Position numbers and translations under genes: made by a program. A DNA stretch of 64,000 nucleotides from Cybelea sp963824595 (GTDB lineage Bacteria > Vulcanimicrobiota > Vulcanimicrobiia > Vulcanimicrobiales > Vulcanimicrobiaceae). The notes under the pieces were generated by a model, which was not told where the DNA came from, ran no database searches, and saw only the letters and a program-made list of their open reading frames with translations. Of this stretch, positions 17,043 to 25,809 are shown piece by piece. Position 1 is the stretch's first letter. Every line of letters starts with the position of its first letter. Location of the stretch: positions 62,001-126,000 of the forward strand of contig CAWGPY010000005.1 in the NCBI GenBank assembly GCA_963824595.1, read 5' to 3'.

Positions 17043-18424
17043 GGCGCTCTTTCTCGCGCTGATTCTCGCGCCGTCCGCCGCGCCCGCGGCCCTGCCCGTG
17101 CTGTCGCAGAGCGACGATCCGATCCACAAGATCCGGCACGTCGTGATCATCATGCAGGAGAACCGCTCGTTCGATACTTACTTCGGCACGTTCCCCGGCG
17201 CCGACGGCATCCCGATGCACGACGGCGTGCCGTCGGTCTGCGTTCCCGACCCGCGCGCGGGGAAATGCGTCCGGCCGTTTCACGACGCGAAGGGACGCGA
17301 ACCGCGCCGGGCCGCACACGGCGAAGGCCGCGGTCGCCGACGTCGACGGCGGAAAGATGGACGGTTTCGTCGCGTCGGCGGAGCGCCGCCGCAGGCGCTG
17401 CCGCGATGCCGACGCCCCGAACTGCGCCGGCAGCGTCGAGGTGATGGGGTATCACGACGCTCGCGAGATTCCCAACTACTGGAAGTACGCGCGCGACTAC
17501 GTGCTGCAGGACCGTCTCTTCGAGCCCAACGCGTCGTGGAGCTTGCCGCAACACCTGTTCATGGTCTCCGAGTGGTCGGCGGCGTGCGATCGAGCGGGCG
17601 ATCCGATGAGCTGCACGAACGAGCTGCAACGGCCCGACCTTCCGCCCGATTTCGGCGCGCGCAAGGGCCGCGTGCGGCCGCCGCCCGACTACGCCTGGAC
17701 CGATCTCACGTACCTCCTCCACGCGCACGGCGTCAGCTGGGCCTACTACGTGATGGCCGGCACCGAGCCGGATTGCGCCAACGACTACGAAGCGTGCGCT
17801 CCGGTTCCGCAACGCGCCAAGACGCCGGGCATTTGGAACGTGCTGCCGTACTTCGACACCGTCAAACGCGACGGCGAGCTGCGCAACGTTCGCGACCTGC
17901 GCGATTTCTACGTGGCGGCGCGCAACGGCACGCTGCCCAACGTCGTGTGGATCGCGCCGTCCGGGCCGTACAGCGAGCATCCGCCGGCGCTCGTCAGCCA
18001 GGGCCAGGCCTACGTCACCGGTCTCGTCGACGCGATCATGCGCGGCCCGGATTGGAAGAGCACCGCGATCTTTCTGAGCTGGGACGATTGGGGGGGATTC
18101 TACGACCACGTCGTGCCGCCTCGCGTAGACGTCAACGGCTACGGCATCCGCGTGCCCGGAATCGTCATCAGTCCGTACGCGCGCAAAGGCTTCGTGGACC
18201 ACCAGACGCTCAGCCACGACGCGTACGTCAAATTCATCGAGGACGACTTCCTCGGCGGGCGGCGCATCGATCCGAAGACCGACGGCCGGCCCGATCGCCG
18301 GCCGACGGTCCGCGAAACGGTGCCGATTCTCGGCGACCTTCGCGGGGATTTCGATTTTCGCCAAGCGCCGAGACCGCCCGAAGTTCTGCCGGGCGGCCTC
18401 GTGTGGAGCGGAACGCTGCGATGA
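17023..18424 (+). pseudogene. phospholipase C / acid phosphatase-type phosphoesterase, frameshifted
   Basis: Secreted phosphoesterase of the bacterial phospholipase C/AcpA superfamily, split by a +1 shift. Frame 1 from GTG 17023 gives a signal peptide and the metal motif RHVVIIMQENRSFDTYFGTFPG. Near the GGG at 17292-17294 the sense moves to frame 2, which continues GPHTAKAAVADVDGGKMDGF and then the rest (SWSLPQHLFMVSEWSA, WTDLTYLLHAHGVSWAYY, FLSWDDWGGFYDHVVPP, QTLSHDAYVKFIEDDFLGG) to 18424. All downstream motifs are intact, so this is a recent loss or a sequencing error; an alternative short CDS could start at ATG 17357. Confidence 0.8.
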
Positions 18425-18444
18425 GCGGCGTTTGAGAAGGGTCC

Positions 18445-19205
18445 TCAGGCCTTCCGCGGTTTGCAGCGTTTCTTTTCCGCCACGACCTTGGCTCGCAGCC
18501 CGGTGGAGAGGTAGTCGGTGCTCGGGATGCCGTCGACGACGAAGCGCACTGAGTCGTCGAGGCTCAGGCAGAGCTTCTTCAACTTAAACGGCAGGTCTTG
18601 ACCGTAGGAGGAAATCTGCCCCGAAAAGAGCTGATACGGCTGGCCGGAGATCGTCGCGTCCACTTCGACGTTGTGCGCGGCTTCGTCGACGTCGACGCCG
18701 CGGAAATCGCCGCTGACGCTGTACGTGAGCGGTCCCGCGGACGGAGCGAATTGAACGGCGACGTTCGTGTTGCTCTCCGGATCCAAGCTGAGATATCTCC
18801 GCGGCAGCTTGATCGTCAGGTACGATAGCGTCGAGTTCGTCGCGTTATACGCGACGCTCGCCGAAGTGGGTACGTTCTGACCGTTCCACCAGCACTCCAA
18901 CCCGGCGACGCCGGAGCAGGGGTTGGGTTCGGCGTGGTGAGCAAGGTGTTCCCGTTGTAGAGGTAACTCCATGGGCCGTTGGGATTGCCGGCGGTGCTCC
19001 AGTTTCCCCAGGCGGTGTACGTCACGTTGTCGGGCGTGATGCTCTGCCCGGTGCTCGACGGGAGAAGGCTCGCGGCGTCGCTTTGAGCGCGCTGGGAAGC
19101 GGCGGGAAGCCCCGAGGAGGCCGGCAGCGTGACCGATCCGTTGGAGCAGGCTCCGAGCGCGAGTGCCGCGACGGCCGCCGAGAGTGTCAGACGATTGAAA
19201 CGCAT
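18445..19205 (-). pseudogene. lipoprotein gene, frameshifted, unknown function
   Basis: The minus-strand reading from ATG 19205 gives a lipoprotein signal (MRFNRLTLSAAVAALALGAC) and a Ser/Thr-rich linker, then YTAWGNWSTAGNPNGPWSYL. Close to the G runs at 18919-18927 the sense moves by -1 into another frame: NPCSGVAGLECWWNGQ and on to the C-terminal AEKKRCKPRKA. The joined product would be about 250 residues, a secreted beta-rich protein of no recognised family. The shift lies at a homopolymer, 0.5 kb from the next frameshifted gene, so sequence error is a serious alternative. Confidence 0.7.
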
Positions 19206-19284
19206 GTGATCCTCCCCCGACAAGCCGGCCGGACATCGCCGCAAGCGGGGTTTGTCCGGGTGGCTCCCCGAAGCTCGGGCCACC

Positions 19285-21747
19285 GTGGAAGACGAGGGCA
19301 GAGCCTCAAGCTCGTCCGACTTTGGAGCGCTCCTACGGCGCCATCGCCTGGCCGCCGGGCTCTCGCAAGAGGCGCTCGCGGAGCGTGCCCGCGTGAGCGC
19401 GGACGGCATCAGCGCACTCGAGCGCGGGCATCGCCGCACGCCGCAGCGCGAGACCCTCGCGCTGCTCACGCGCGCTCTCGAGCTCGACGGAGAGCGGCGT
19501 CAGGAGTTCGAAGCGGCGGCCTCGCGTCCCGCGGCGGCTCGCGCGGGCGGCGGGGCGTCGCCCGCTGATCCCGCCGCGCTTCCACTGACGCTCGCATCGT
19601 TCGTCGGCCGCGAGCGCGAGCTGCGTGAAATCTGCGAGCTCCTGCTCGAGCACCGCCTCGTCACGATCACCGGCGCAGGCGGGGTGGGCAAGACGCAGAC
19701 CGCGCTGCGCGCAGCGTCGGAGACGTGCGCTTCCGACGGCGTGCGCCTGCGGTTCGTCAGCCTCGTCTCGATCGCCGAGGCGGCGCAGGTTGCTTCAGCC
19801 GTCGCCACGGCGGTCGGGGTGCGGGAAGCGCCGGGCCGGCCGCTGCTGGAGACGCTGATCCCCGCCATCCGGGAGAAGCAGTTTCTGCTGGTGCTCGACA
19901 ACTGCGAGCACGTGATCGAGCAGGCGGCGCGCGTCGCCGACGCCCTGCTTGCCGCCTGTCCGGCACTGCGCATCCTCGCGACGAGTCGCGAACCGCTGCG
20001 GACGCCCGGCGAGAATACCTATCGCCTGCGCTCCCTGAGCCCCGAAGCCGCGGCCGAGCTCTTCGTGCATCGCGCTCGTGCGATGGACCATCGTTTCGAA
20101 CTCTCGGACGCAAACGCGGGCATCGTCGCGGAACTCTGCCGGCGGCTCGACGGCATTCCCCTCGCGATCGAGCTCGCTGCCGCTCGCGTCGACAAGCTCT
20201 CGCTCGAATCGCTCGCAAGAAGAATCGACGACCGGTTTCGCATCCTGACCGGCGGGGCTCGGGCGGCCTTGCCGCGTCAACAAACGATGCGCGCGACGAT
20301 CGACTGGAGCTACGACTTGCTTTCCGAACGCGAACGGCGCGTCTTCGAACGGATGTCGGTCTTTGCAGGCGGCTGCACGGTCGAGGGCGCCGCGCAGGTG
20401 TGTTCCGGCGGCGGCCTTGCCGAGGACGACGTGTTCGACGTTCTATCCTCGCTCGTGGACAAATCGCTGGTCGTGGTCGATCGCACGCCGAACGACCCCC
20501 GCTACCGTTTGTTGGAATCGTTTCGGGAGTACGCGGCCGAGAAGCTGGCGGCTCGAGGCGAATACGACGACACGGTGCACCGCCATCTGGCCGCCTACCT
20601 CGGGCTGGCGGAACGTATGGATCGGGCGTACTACGACGATCCCGGTGCCTACCGGCACGCCGCCGAGGCGGAGCTCGACAACTGGAGGCTCGCGCTGACT
20701 CGATCCTTGCGCGACCGTCGCGACTCGGCCGCGGGAATGCGCCTCGCCGGCGAGCTCGCGCAGACGGTCTGGCTGGACCACGCGCCGCTCGAGGGCCGCC
20801 GCTGGATAACGGCCGCGTTCGGTGCGGCCGATGCGGCCGGTGCGGCGGTGCCGATGTCCACCATCGGAAAGCTGAGCTACGGCGCGTCCGTCCTCGCCCA
20901 ACATTTCAACGACGCGCACCTTCAGCTGGAAATGGCGCGCCGGGCGATCGAGTGCTTCGCAGCGACCGGCGATGCGCTCGGCACGGCGCGCGCGCAGAGC
21001 TTGGCGGCCGACGCGCTCATGCGACAAGGCAACACCGGAGAAGCGCGGGCTCTGGAGCGCGAGGCGCTGCGCACCGCGCGCGAGCTCGACGTGCCGCGAC
21101 TCGTCGCGTATCTGCTTCGGGGCCTCGCGAGCGCCAGCTTCTTCGACGGCGATATCGCGACCGCTCGCGTGCTTTTGGCGGAGGCGCTCCGAGAGTACGA
21201 ACGTGCCGGTTCGGCGCTCGGAGCCGCCAGCGCGCTGAACGACCTTTCGATATGCGAGTGCATCGCGGGCGACGTGGACGCTGCGATCGAAAAGATCGAT
21301 CGCGCGCTGGCAACCGCGCGGGAGTTCCGGCAGACGCGTTCGATCATTCACTGTCTCACCAACGCTACGACGTATCTGATACTGCAGAGACGTTACGACG
21401 ATGCCTACGAGCGGGGGCACGAGGCGTTGCAGCTCGCGCTCGATCAGACCCGCGGCTTTGCTGCGTTTGAAATCCTCAACGGTCTCGCCATAGCGGCGGC
21501 CCTGCGGCGGCATGCGGAGCCCGGGGAGGCGGAGCGGTGCGCGAACGCCGCCGCGCGGATTCTCGGCTACGTCAACGCGAACGCCGCGGCTCGAGGGTGG
21601 GTGATGCGGTTGATCGAGCCGCACGAGTACGAGCGCATTCTGGGCGCGATGCGCGCCGTGATCGGGACGGATTCGGTAACGGAGCTGATGACCGCCGGCG
21701 AGGCGCTGACCGAAGAGGAAGCATGCGCGCAGGCCGCCCGGCTCTAG
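19285..21747 (+). CDS. XRE-type HTH / NB-ARC ATPase / TPR transcriptional regulator
   Basis: About 820 residues. An N-terminal helix-turn-helix (LLRRHRLAAGLSQEALAERARVS) is followed by an AP-ATPase/NB-ARC module with Walker A GAGGVGKTQTA near residue 130, Walker B FLLVLDNCEHV near 200, SREPLRTPGENTYRL and the winged-helix TMRATIDWSYDLLSERERRVF. The C-terminal 350 residues are alpha-helical TPR-like repeats. Such STAND proteins act as ligand-gated switches. I prefer GTG 19285 over TTG 19252 because family members begin only a few residues before the HTH. It may control the S53 peptidase gene that follows. Confidence 0.88.
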   Translation: MEDEGRASSSSDFGALLRRHRLAAGLSQEALAERARVSADGISALERGHRRTPQRETLALLTRALELDGERRQEFEAAASRPAAARAGGGASPADPAALPLTLASFVGRERELREICELLLEHRLVTITGAGGVGKTQTALRAASETCASDGVRLRFVSLVSIAEAAQVASAVATAVGVREAPGRPLLETLIPAIREKQFLLVLDNCEHVIEQAARVADALLAACPALRILATSREPLRTPGENTYRLRSLSPEAAAELFVHRARAMDHRFELSDANAGIVAELCRRLDGIPLAIELAAARVDKLSLESLARRIDDRFRILTGGARAALPRQQTMRATIDWSYDLLSERERRVFERMSVFAGGCTVEGAAQVCSGGGLAEDDVFDVLSSLVDKSLVVVDRTPNDPRYRLLESFREYAAEKLAARGEYDDTVHRHLAAYLGLAERMDRAYYDDPGAYRHAAEAELDNWRLALTRSLRDRRDSAAGMRLAGELAQTVWLDHAPLEGRRWITAAFGAADAAGAAVPMSTIGKLSYGASVLAQHFNDAHLQLEMARRAIECFAATGDALGTARAQSLAADALMRQGNTGEARALEREALRTARELDVPRLVAYLLRGLASASFFDGDIATARVLLAEALREYERAGSALGAASALNDLSICECIAGDVDAAIEKIDRALATAREFRQTRSIIHCLTNATTYLILQRRYDDAYERGHEALQLALDQTRGFAAFEILNGLAIAAALRRHAEPGEAERCANAAARILGYVNANAAARGWVMRLIEPHEYERILGAMRAVIGTDSVTELMTAGEALTEEEACAQAARL

Positions 21748-21785
21748 GCTCGGCGGCGTTCCGCGGGGAAAATGGGGATGTGAAT

Positions 21786-22913
21786 ATGCGTCGGATCGTT
21801 GGGTTTTGCGCGACGGCCGTTCTTTTGGCCGCGTGCGGTGGGACACAGCAGGCGATGACGCCGCTCCAGCCCCTCGCGGCGGGCTCGCCGGCCGGTCGTA
21901 CCGCGCCGGGGACGGCGGCCTGTCCGGACGTCCGCGCGCCCGCTGGCCGATGCTTTGCGCGCATCGAGTCGCAGGGCGTCGGCCGCGCCGTCGCCGGGTG
22001 GGGACCGGCCGATTTCCAAGCGCGATATAATCTGCCGTCGGCGACGAAAGGCGCGGGGGCGATCGTCGCGATCGTCACCGCGTACGATAACCCGAACGTC
22101 GCCTCGGATCTCGCCGCGTACCGATCGCAGTTCGGTCTCGCGCCTGGATCGTTCGCCAAATACAACCAGAGCGGCGAGATGAACGACTACCCCCCCGGCA
22201 ACAGCGGCTGGGGCGTGGAGACCGATCTCGACGTGCAGATGGCCGCGGCCGTCTGCCCGCTGTGCACGATCTATTTGATCGAGGCGAACAGCTCGAAGTC
22301 GAAGGATCTCGCCGCGGCGGAGGTCGAGGCCGTGAAGCTCGGCGCCCACATCGTCAGCAACAGCTGGGGCTGCATCGGCTCGAATCAGTGCGTCGACCGC
22401 AAGAGCTTCAGCCACAAGGGCGTCGCCTATCTGGCGGCCTCGGGCGATGCCGGATCGGGCGTGGTCGGGCTGCCCGCGGCGTTCGGGAGCGTGGTCTCCG
22501 TCGGAGCCACGGTGTTGTCGAAGAACGGATCGCAGTACAGCGAGCAGATCTACGACGTCGCCGGCGGCGGCTGCGCCACCGGCATCAAGAAGCCGAAGTG
22601 GCAGCACGACTCGACGTGCGCCTCGCGCCTCGCCAACGATGCGGCGGCGGTCGGGGCAAACGTGGCCGTCTACGACTCCTACGGTTACCATGGGTGGCTG
22701 ACGGTCGGCGGCACGAGCGTCGGGACGCCGCTCTTGGCCGGGGTCTTCGGACTCGCGGGGAACGCGAGCAAACAAAACGGCGGCCGGACGTTCTGGGTGA
22801 CGCGGCACCATCGCTCCCTCTACACGCCAGGGGGCAGTTGCGATGGTTACACGATGGGCCAGTACACGACGTGCGCGGGCTGGGGCACGCCGAACGGAAT
22901 CGGCGCCTTCTAG
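21786..22913 (+). CDS. S53 family (sedolisin-like) peptidase lipoprotein
   Basis: 375 residues with lipobox LLAAC. Catalytic Glu and Asp are seen in GVETDLDVQ (ExxxD), the oxyanion Asp in AASGDAGSG and the catalytic Ser in VGGTSVGTPLLAG, so the sedolisin triad is complete. The N-terminus is short and has no full pro-domain. At the C-terminus, YTTCAGWGTPNG lacks the usual segment with the calcium-binding Asp between the cysteine and GWGTP. Sedolisins cleave proteins at acid pH outside the cell. GTG 21780 is an alternative start. Follows the NB-ARC regulator by 38 bases. Confidence 0.85.
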   Translation: MRRIVGFCATAVLLAACGGTQQAMTPLQPLAAGSPAGRTAPGTAACPDVRAPAGRCFARIESQGVGRAVAGWGPADFQARYNLPSATKGAGAIVAIVTAYDNPNVASDLAAYRSQFGLAPGSFAKYNQSGEMNDYPPGNSGWGVETDLDVQMAAAVCPLCTIYLIEANSSKSKDLAAAEVEAVKLGAHIVSNSWGCIGSNQCVDRKSFSHKGVAYLAASGDAGSGVVGLPAAFGSVVSVGATVLSKNGSQYSEQIYDVAGGGCATGIKKPKWQHDSTCASRLANDAAAVGANVAVYDSYGYHGWLTVGGTSVGTPLLAGVFGLAGNASKQNGGRTFWVTRHHRSLYTPGGSCDGYTMGQYTTCAGWGTPNGIGAF

Positions 22914-22916
22914 CGT

Positions 22917-24116
22917 CTAGACTGCGGCGGCGGCCGTTCGCAACGGGCGTGCGGCCACGTCGTCCGACGCGGGGATCGCTCCGCTCTCGGCGATGGCGGT
23001 GATCAACGCCGCGATCCGGCGCGAGCTGCGCCGCGGAGCGACGATCTCTTGATTGTGCCTGATGGCGGCCAGGCGCTCGGGCGTCGAGATCAGCGTTCGC
23101 ACGGCCGAGACGACGGTCGAGGCCCCCTGTAGCGCGATCATCCCGAGGCCGTTGTGGCGGACGAAGTCAACGTTGCCGCGTTCTTGCCCGGGGACGAAGT
23201 CGTAGACGACGACCGGCAGCTGCGCGGCGTTGGCCTCGGCCAACGTGCCCGGACCCGCCTTGGTGACGAGCAGGTCGACCGCGCGGAAATACTCGGGGAT
23301 CTTATCGGTAAAGCCCAGCACTTGCATGGGCGTCGGCAGCGTCGCAGCGAGTTCGGTTAGCTTCTGGGCGAGGTGCTCGTTCCGTCCGCAGACGACGACC
23401 AGCTCGATGGGCAGCCGCGCCCGGGCGAGTGCGAGCGCCGTCGAGAGCAGCTTCCCGCCGCCCTCGCCGCCCGCCATGAGCATCACCGCCGGCATGCCTG
23501 GCGAGAGATTGAGCTGCGCGCGGAGGTCGGCCTTGCTGCCGGTCACGTCGTCGAATTTTGGGTGGATCGGGTGGCCGAGCAGCCTGAGCCGGGCCGGCGG
23601 GACGCCGCGCGAGAGCGCGCGGGCGTAGACCTCGCGGGCCGGCACCACCATGGCGTCGGCCTCGGGCACCAGCCACGACTCGTGGACTTTGCCGAGATCC
23701 GTGATGACCGTGACGACTGGGACGTGGCGCATCGCCGCGTCGTCGCGCGCGCGCAGCGCCGCGTGGTTGAGCAGCGGATGCACGGAGACGATCACGTCGG
23801 GGCGGTAGTCGATGAAGAGGTCGCGCAAGCGTTCGCGATAGAGCGGCTCGCAGAAACGAACCAGGGCCCGGTAGCGGCGCCTCCCGTTCGTGGCGTGGTA
23901 GAGAGCCCCGTAGACCGGCGGCGCGTAGCGCAGCGCCATGCTGTAGCCGAGTCCGAGTTGCGTGAGCGGGAAGGCGCAGTGGGCGGCGACGTCTTCGATC
24001 CGGGTCTCGAAGCGGTTGGGTGACTTGGTCTCGTCGAGGGCCGCGGCGATCGCGTTGGCGGCGCTGCGATGGCCGCCGCCGGTGTCCGAGATCAGCAGAA
24101 GGGCCCGTTTGGTCAT
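22917..24116 (-). CDS. MGDG-synthase-like diacylglycerol glycosyltransferase
   Basis: 399-residue GT-B glycosyltransferase of the MGDG synthase/MurG-like family (GT28). N-terminal loop LLLISDTGGGHRSAANAI, VIVSVHPLLNHAAL, VTVITDLGKVHESW, a middle LMAGGEGGGKLLS and the donor-binding VTKAGPGTLAEANAAQLPVVVYDFVPGQERGN are all diagnostic. It would transfer galactose or glucose from UDP-sugar to diacylglycerol in the inner membrane leaflet. It lies 12 bases after the fatty-acid-hydroxylase-like gene in the same direction, suggesting a lipid-modification operon. Confidence 0.88.
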   Translation of the reverse strand: MTKRALLLISDTGGGHRSAANAIAAALDETKSPNRFETRIEDVAAHCAFPLTQLGLGYSMALRYAPPVYGALYHATNGRRRYRALVRFCEPLYRERLRDLFIDYRPDVIVSVHPLLNHAALRARDDAAMRHVPVVTVITDLGKVHESWLVPEADAMVVPAREVYARALSRGVPPARLRLLGHPIHPKFDDVTGSKADLRAQLNLSPGMPAVMLMAGGEGGGKLLSTALALARARLPIELVVVCGRNEHLAQKLTELAATLPTPMQVLGFTDKIPEYFRAVDLLVTKAGPGTLAEANAAQLPVVVYDFVPGQERGNVDFVRHNGLGMIALQGASTVVSAVRTLISTPERLAAIRHNQEIVAPRRSSRRIAALITAIAESGAIPASDDVAARPLRTAAAAV

Positions 24117-24128
24117 ACGCTCTCCCGA

Positions 24129-24656
24129 TTAGGCTCTGGCCGCCGCCCTCCTCGTCACGCGCCGGACGGCATTGCGCGCCCGCCGGCTCGTCGGAGCGAA
24201 CCAGGCCAAAAGCGCCCGAGCCGGCGCATCGTAGAAGCGGAAGATATCGCCAAACTCGATGTCGGGGTTTCGGTGGTGGCCATCGTGGTCCTCGGGGAGC
24301 ACCACACCGAGCGGGCGCAGGATCGTTTTTAGCCACTCCGGCGTTCGCCAGCCCAGGTCGGTGGCGTGCCGCCACCACACGTGGAGTTGCCCGGCCGCGA
24401 GTGCCGCAACGGCTCCCGGCCAGGAGAGCCGCGACGCCAAGAGGGCGATCGCAAGGTATGGCAGCGCGCCGAGCAAGCCATCGAGCAAGACCGCCGGGTT
24501 GGCCGAGATGACCGCGTGATCGAAGTACGACCGCCGCCGGTCGTGGTGGGTGCGCAGGTGCAGCGTGAACCAGAGATGCTGCGGCACGTGGTAGAAAAAC
24601 GTCGACGCGAAGTCGCCCGCGACGAGCGTAACGATGAAAGCGGCAATGAAGAGCAT
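24129..24656 (-). CDS. fatty acid hydroxylase / sterol desaturase family membrane protein
   Basis: 175 residues with histidine clusters for a di-iron centre: HLRTHHDRRRSYFDHAV (about 33-49), HVWWRHATDLGW (near 92) and DHDGHHRNPDIEFGD (near 124). Hydrophobic segments at the start and at about 60-90 place it in the membrane. The family hydroxylates or desaturates acyl chains or sterols using O2. Shorter than most members (about 200-280), lacking the first helices. First gene of a pair with the diacylglycerol glycosyltransferase, which makes a glycolipid-modifying role likely. Starts overlap the divergent transglycosylase gene. Confidence 0.83.
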   Translation of the reverse strand: MLFIAAFIVTLVAGDFASTFFYHVPQHLWFTLHLRTHHDRRRSYFDHAVISANPAVLLDGLLGALPYLAIALLASRLSWPGAVAALAAGQLHVWWRHATDLGWRTPEWLKTILRPLGVVLPEDHDGHHRNPDIEFGDIFRFYDAPARALLAWFAPTSRRARNAVRRVTRRAAARA

Positions 24657-25314
24657 GCTGGTGTTGATCTCGCTGGCAGGCTGTAACGTTCATACCCTAT
24701 ACCACGGCAGCGGCATCGCCGTTACGCCCGTGCGGCTCGATCGCGTAACGAACATCGCCCTAAGCTGGCCGTCGCCCGGCGGCGTCGACGCGCTCGAAGG
24801 GGCGGTGCTCGTTCGCGACGGGCCTCCCGTCGCGCGGCCCGAGTTGGCCATCGCGCGCGCGATCCTCCGTACGAACCCGCGCATCGTCGCGGCCGCGGCA
24901 TTGATCTTCGCGGGCGCGACGGCGCACGCGGCACGCGCGAACGGCCTGCCGCCCGAGTTCCTCGGCGCCGCGCTCTTGCAAGAATCGGCGTACGATCCGC
25001 GGGCGCAGTCGCTGGCCGGAGCGATCGGCATCGCACAGTTCATGCCGGAGACGGCCGCCGGCGCGGGGGTCGACCCGTACGATCCGCTCTCGTCGATCGA
25101 CGGGGCCGGCGCGCTGCTGGGGAGTTACGTCGCCGCGTATCGCGACCGCTACGCCGATCCGTACGCGGCCGCCCTCGCCGCCTACAACGCCGGTCCGCTG
25201 GCCGTTGCCAAATACGGCGGCGTGCCGCCGTACGCGGAGACTCGCGAGTACGTCGCGCTGATCTTCGATCGCTGGGCGCGGATAATTTCCTACGAGCAAG
25301 ACAAGGAGCGGTGA
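24646..25314 (+). CDS. lytic transglycosylase (SLT domain) lipoprotein
   Basis: About 222 residues. N-terminal lipobox LISLAGC, then a linker region and a Slt70-type domain: catalytic Glu in AALLQESAYDPRAQS, then GAIGIAQFMPETA, and AALAAYNAGPLAV. It cleaves the MurNAc-GlcNAc bond of peptidoglycan with 1,6-anhydro formation. Three in-frame ATGs (24634, 24646, 24655) are possible; I choose 24646 for a normal lipoprotein signal. Its 5' end overlaps the divergent hydroxylase gene, and its stop overlaps the next GTG (GTGA). Confidence 0.87.
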   Translation: MKSMLVLISLAGCNVHTLYHGSGIAVTPVRLDRVTNIALSWPSPGGVDALEGAVLVRDGPPVARPELAIARAILRTNPRIVAAAALIFAGATAHAARANGLPPEFLGAALLQESAYDPRAQSLAGAIGIAQFMPETAAGAGVDPYDPLSSIDGAGALLGSYVAAYRDRYADPYAAALAAYNAGPLAVAKYGGVPPYAETREYVALIFDRWARIISYEQDKER

Positions 25315-25805
25315 CGGACGAACTGCCGGAGATGCCGTTACGAAGCGGGGCAACCATGCTCGCCCTCCTCGCACTGGCCGGCTGTTCCTTGGCCGCGAGC
25401 CCTGCGGACGGCCTGACCTTCAAGCCGCCCGCCGGCTGGAGCTCGTCGCCGGGAATCATGGGCTTCATGCAGTTCTGGCGCCCGCCGTCGACCGAGCGCG
25501 AGGTGCTGATGCTCTTCAAGTCGCCCACGCCGCTCAAACCCACCGACGTCTTCAAGAACTCCCAGGTCAACCGTTCGCTGTCGAACGTCGCGATCGAGCG
25601 CCAGACGGCGATCACCATCTGTGGAAAACAGCCGGCCGCCCTGTTCGTGGCGCACGGCACGTCGAAGGGCGGCGACGAGCGCGTCGAGATGGTGCTGACG
25701 AACGTCGTCGGCAGCAGCTACCTGGCGATGTACGTGCGGCCCGCGCAAGGCTCGTCGAATCCGAGTGCGGAGGCCGCGCTGCGAGAGCTCTGCGCGAAGC
25801 CCTGA
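25311..25805 (+). CDS. predicted lipoprotein, unknown function
   Basis: 164 residues. From the GTG that overlaps the transglycosylase stop the protein has a 15-residue leader before a lipobox (LALLALAGC); alternatives ATG 25332 or 25356 would give a more normal signal. The mature domain begins LTFKPPAGWSSSPGIMGFMQFWRPPS and resembles small secreted proteins of the PsbP-like type (amphipathic beta sheet, two cysteines ITICGK and LRELCAKP), but I do not claim that family. Co-transcribed with the transglycosylase. Confidence 0.75.
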   Translation: MTDELPEMPLRSGATMLALLALAGCSLAASPADGLTFKPPAGWSSSPGIMGFMQFWRPPSTEREVLMLFKSPTPLKPTDVFKNSQVNRSLSNVAIERQTAITICGKQPAALFVAHGTSKGGDERVEMVLTNVVGSSYLAMYVRPAQGSSNPSAEAALRELCAKP

Positions 25806-25809
25806 TCGC

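Noticed and set aside
22909..22923. TCTAGCGTCTAGA palindrome between convergent stops
   Set aside because: Explained by two stop codons facing each other; too short to call a terminator.
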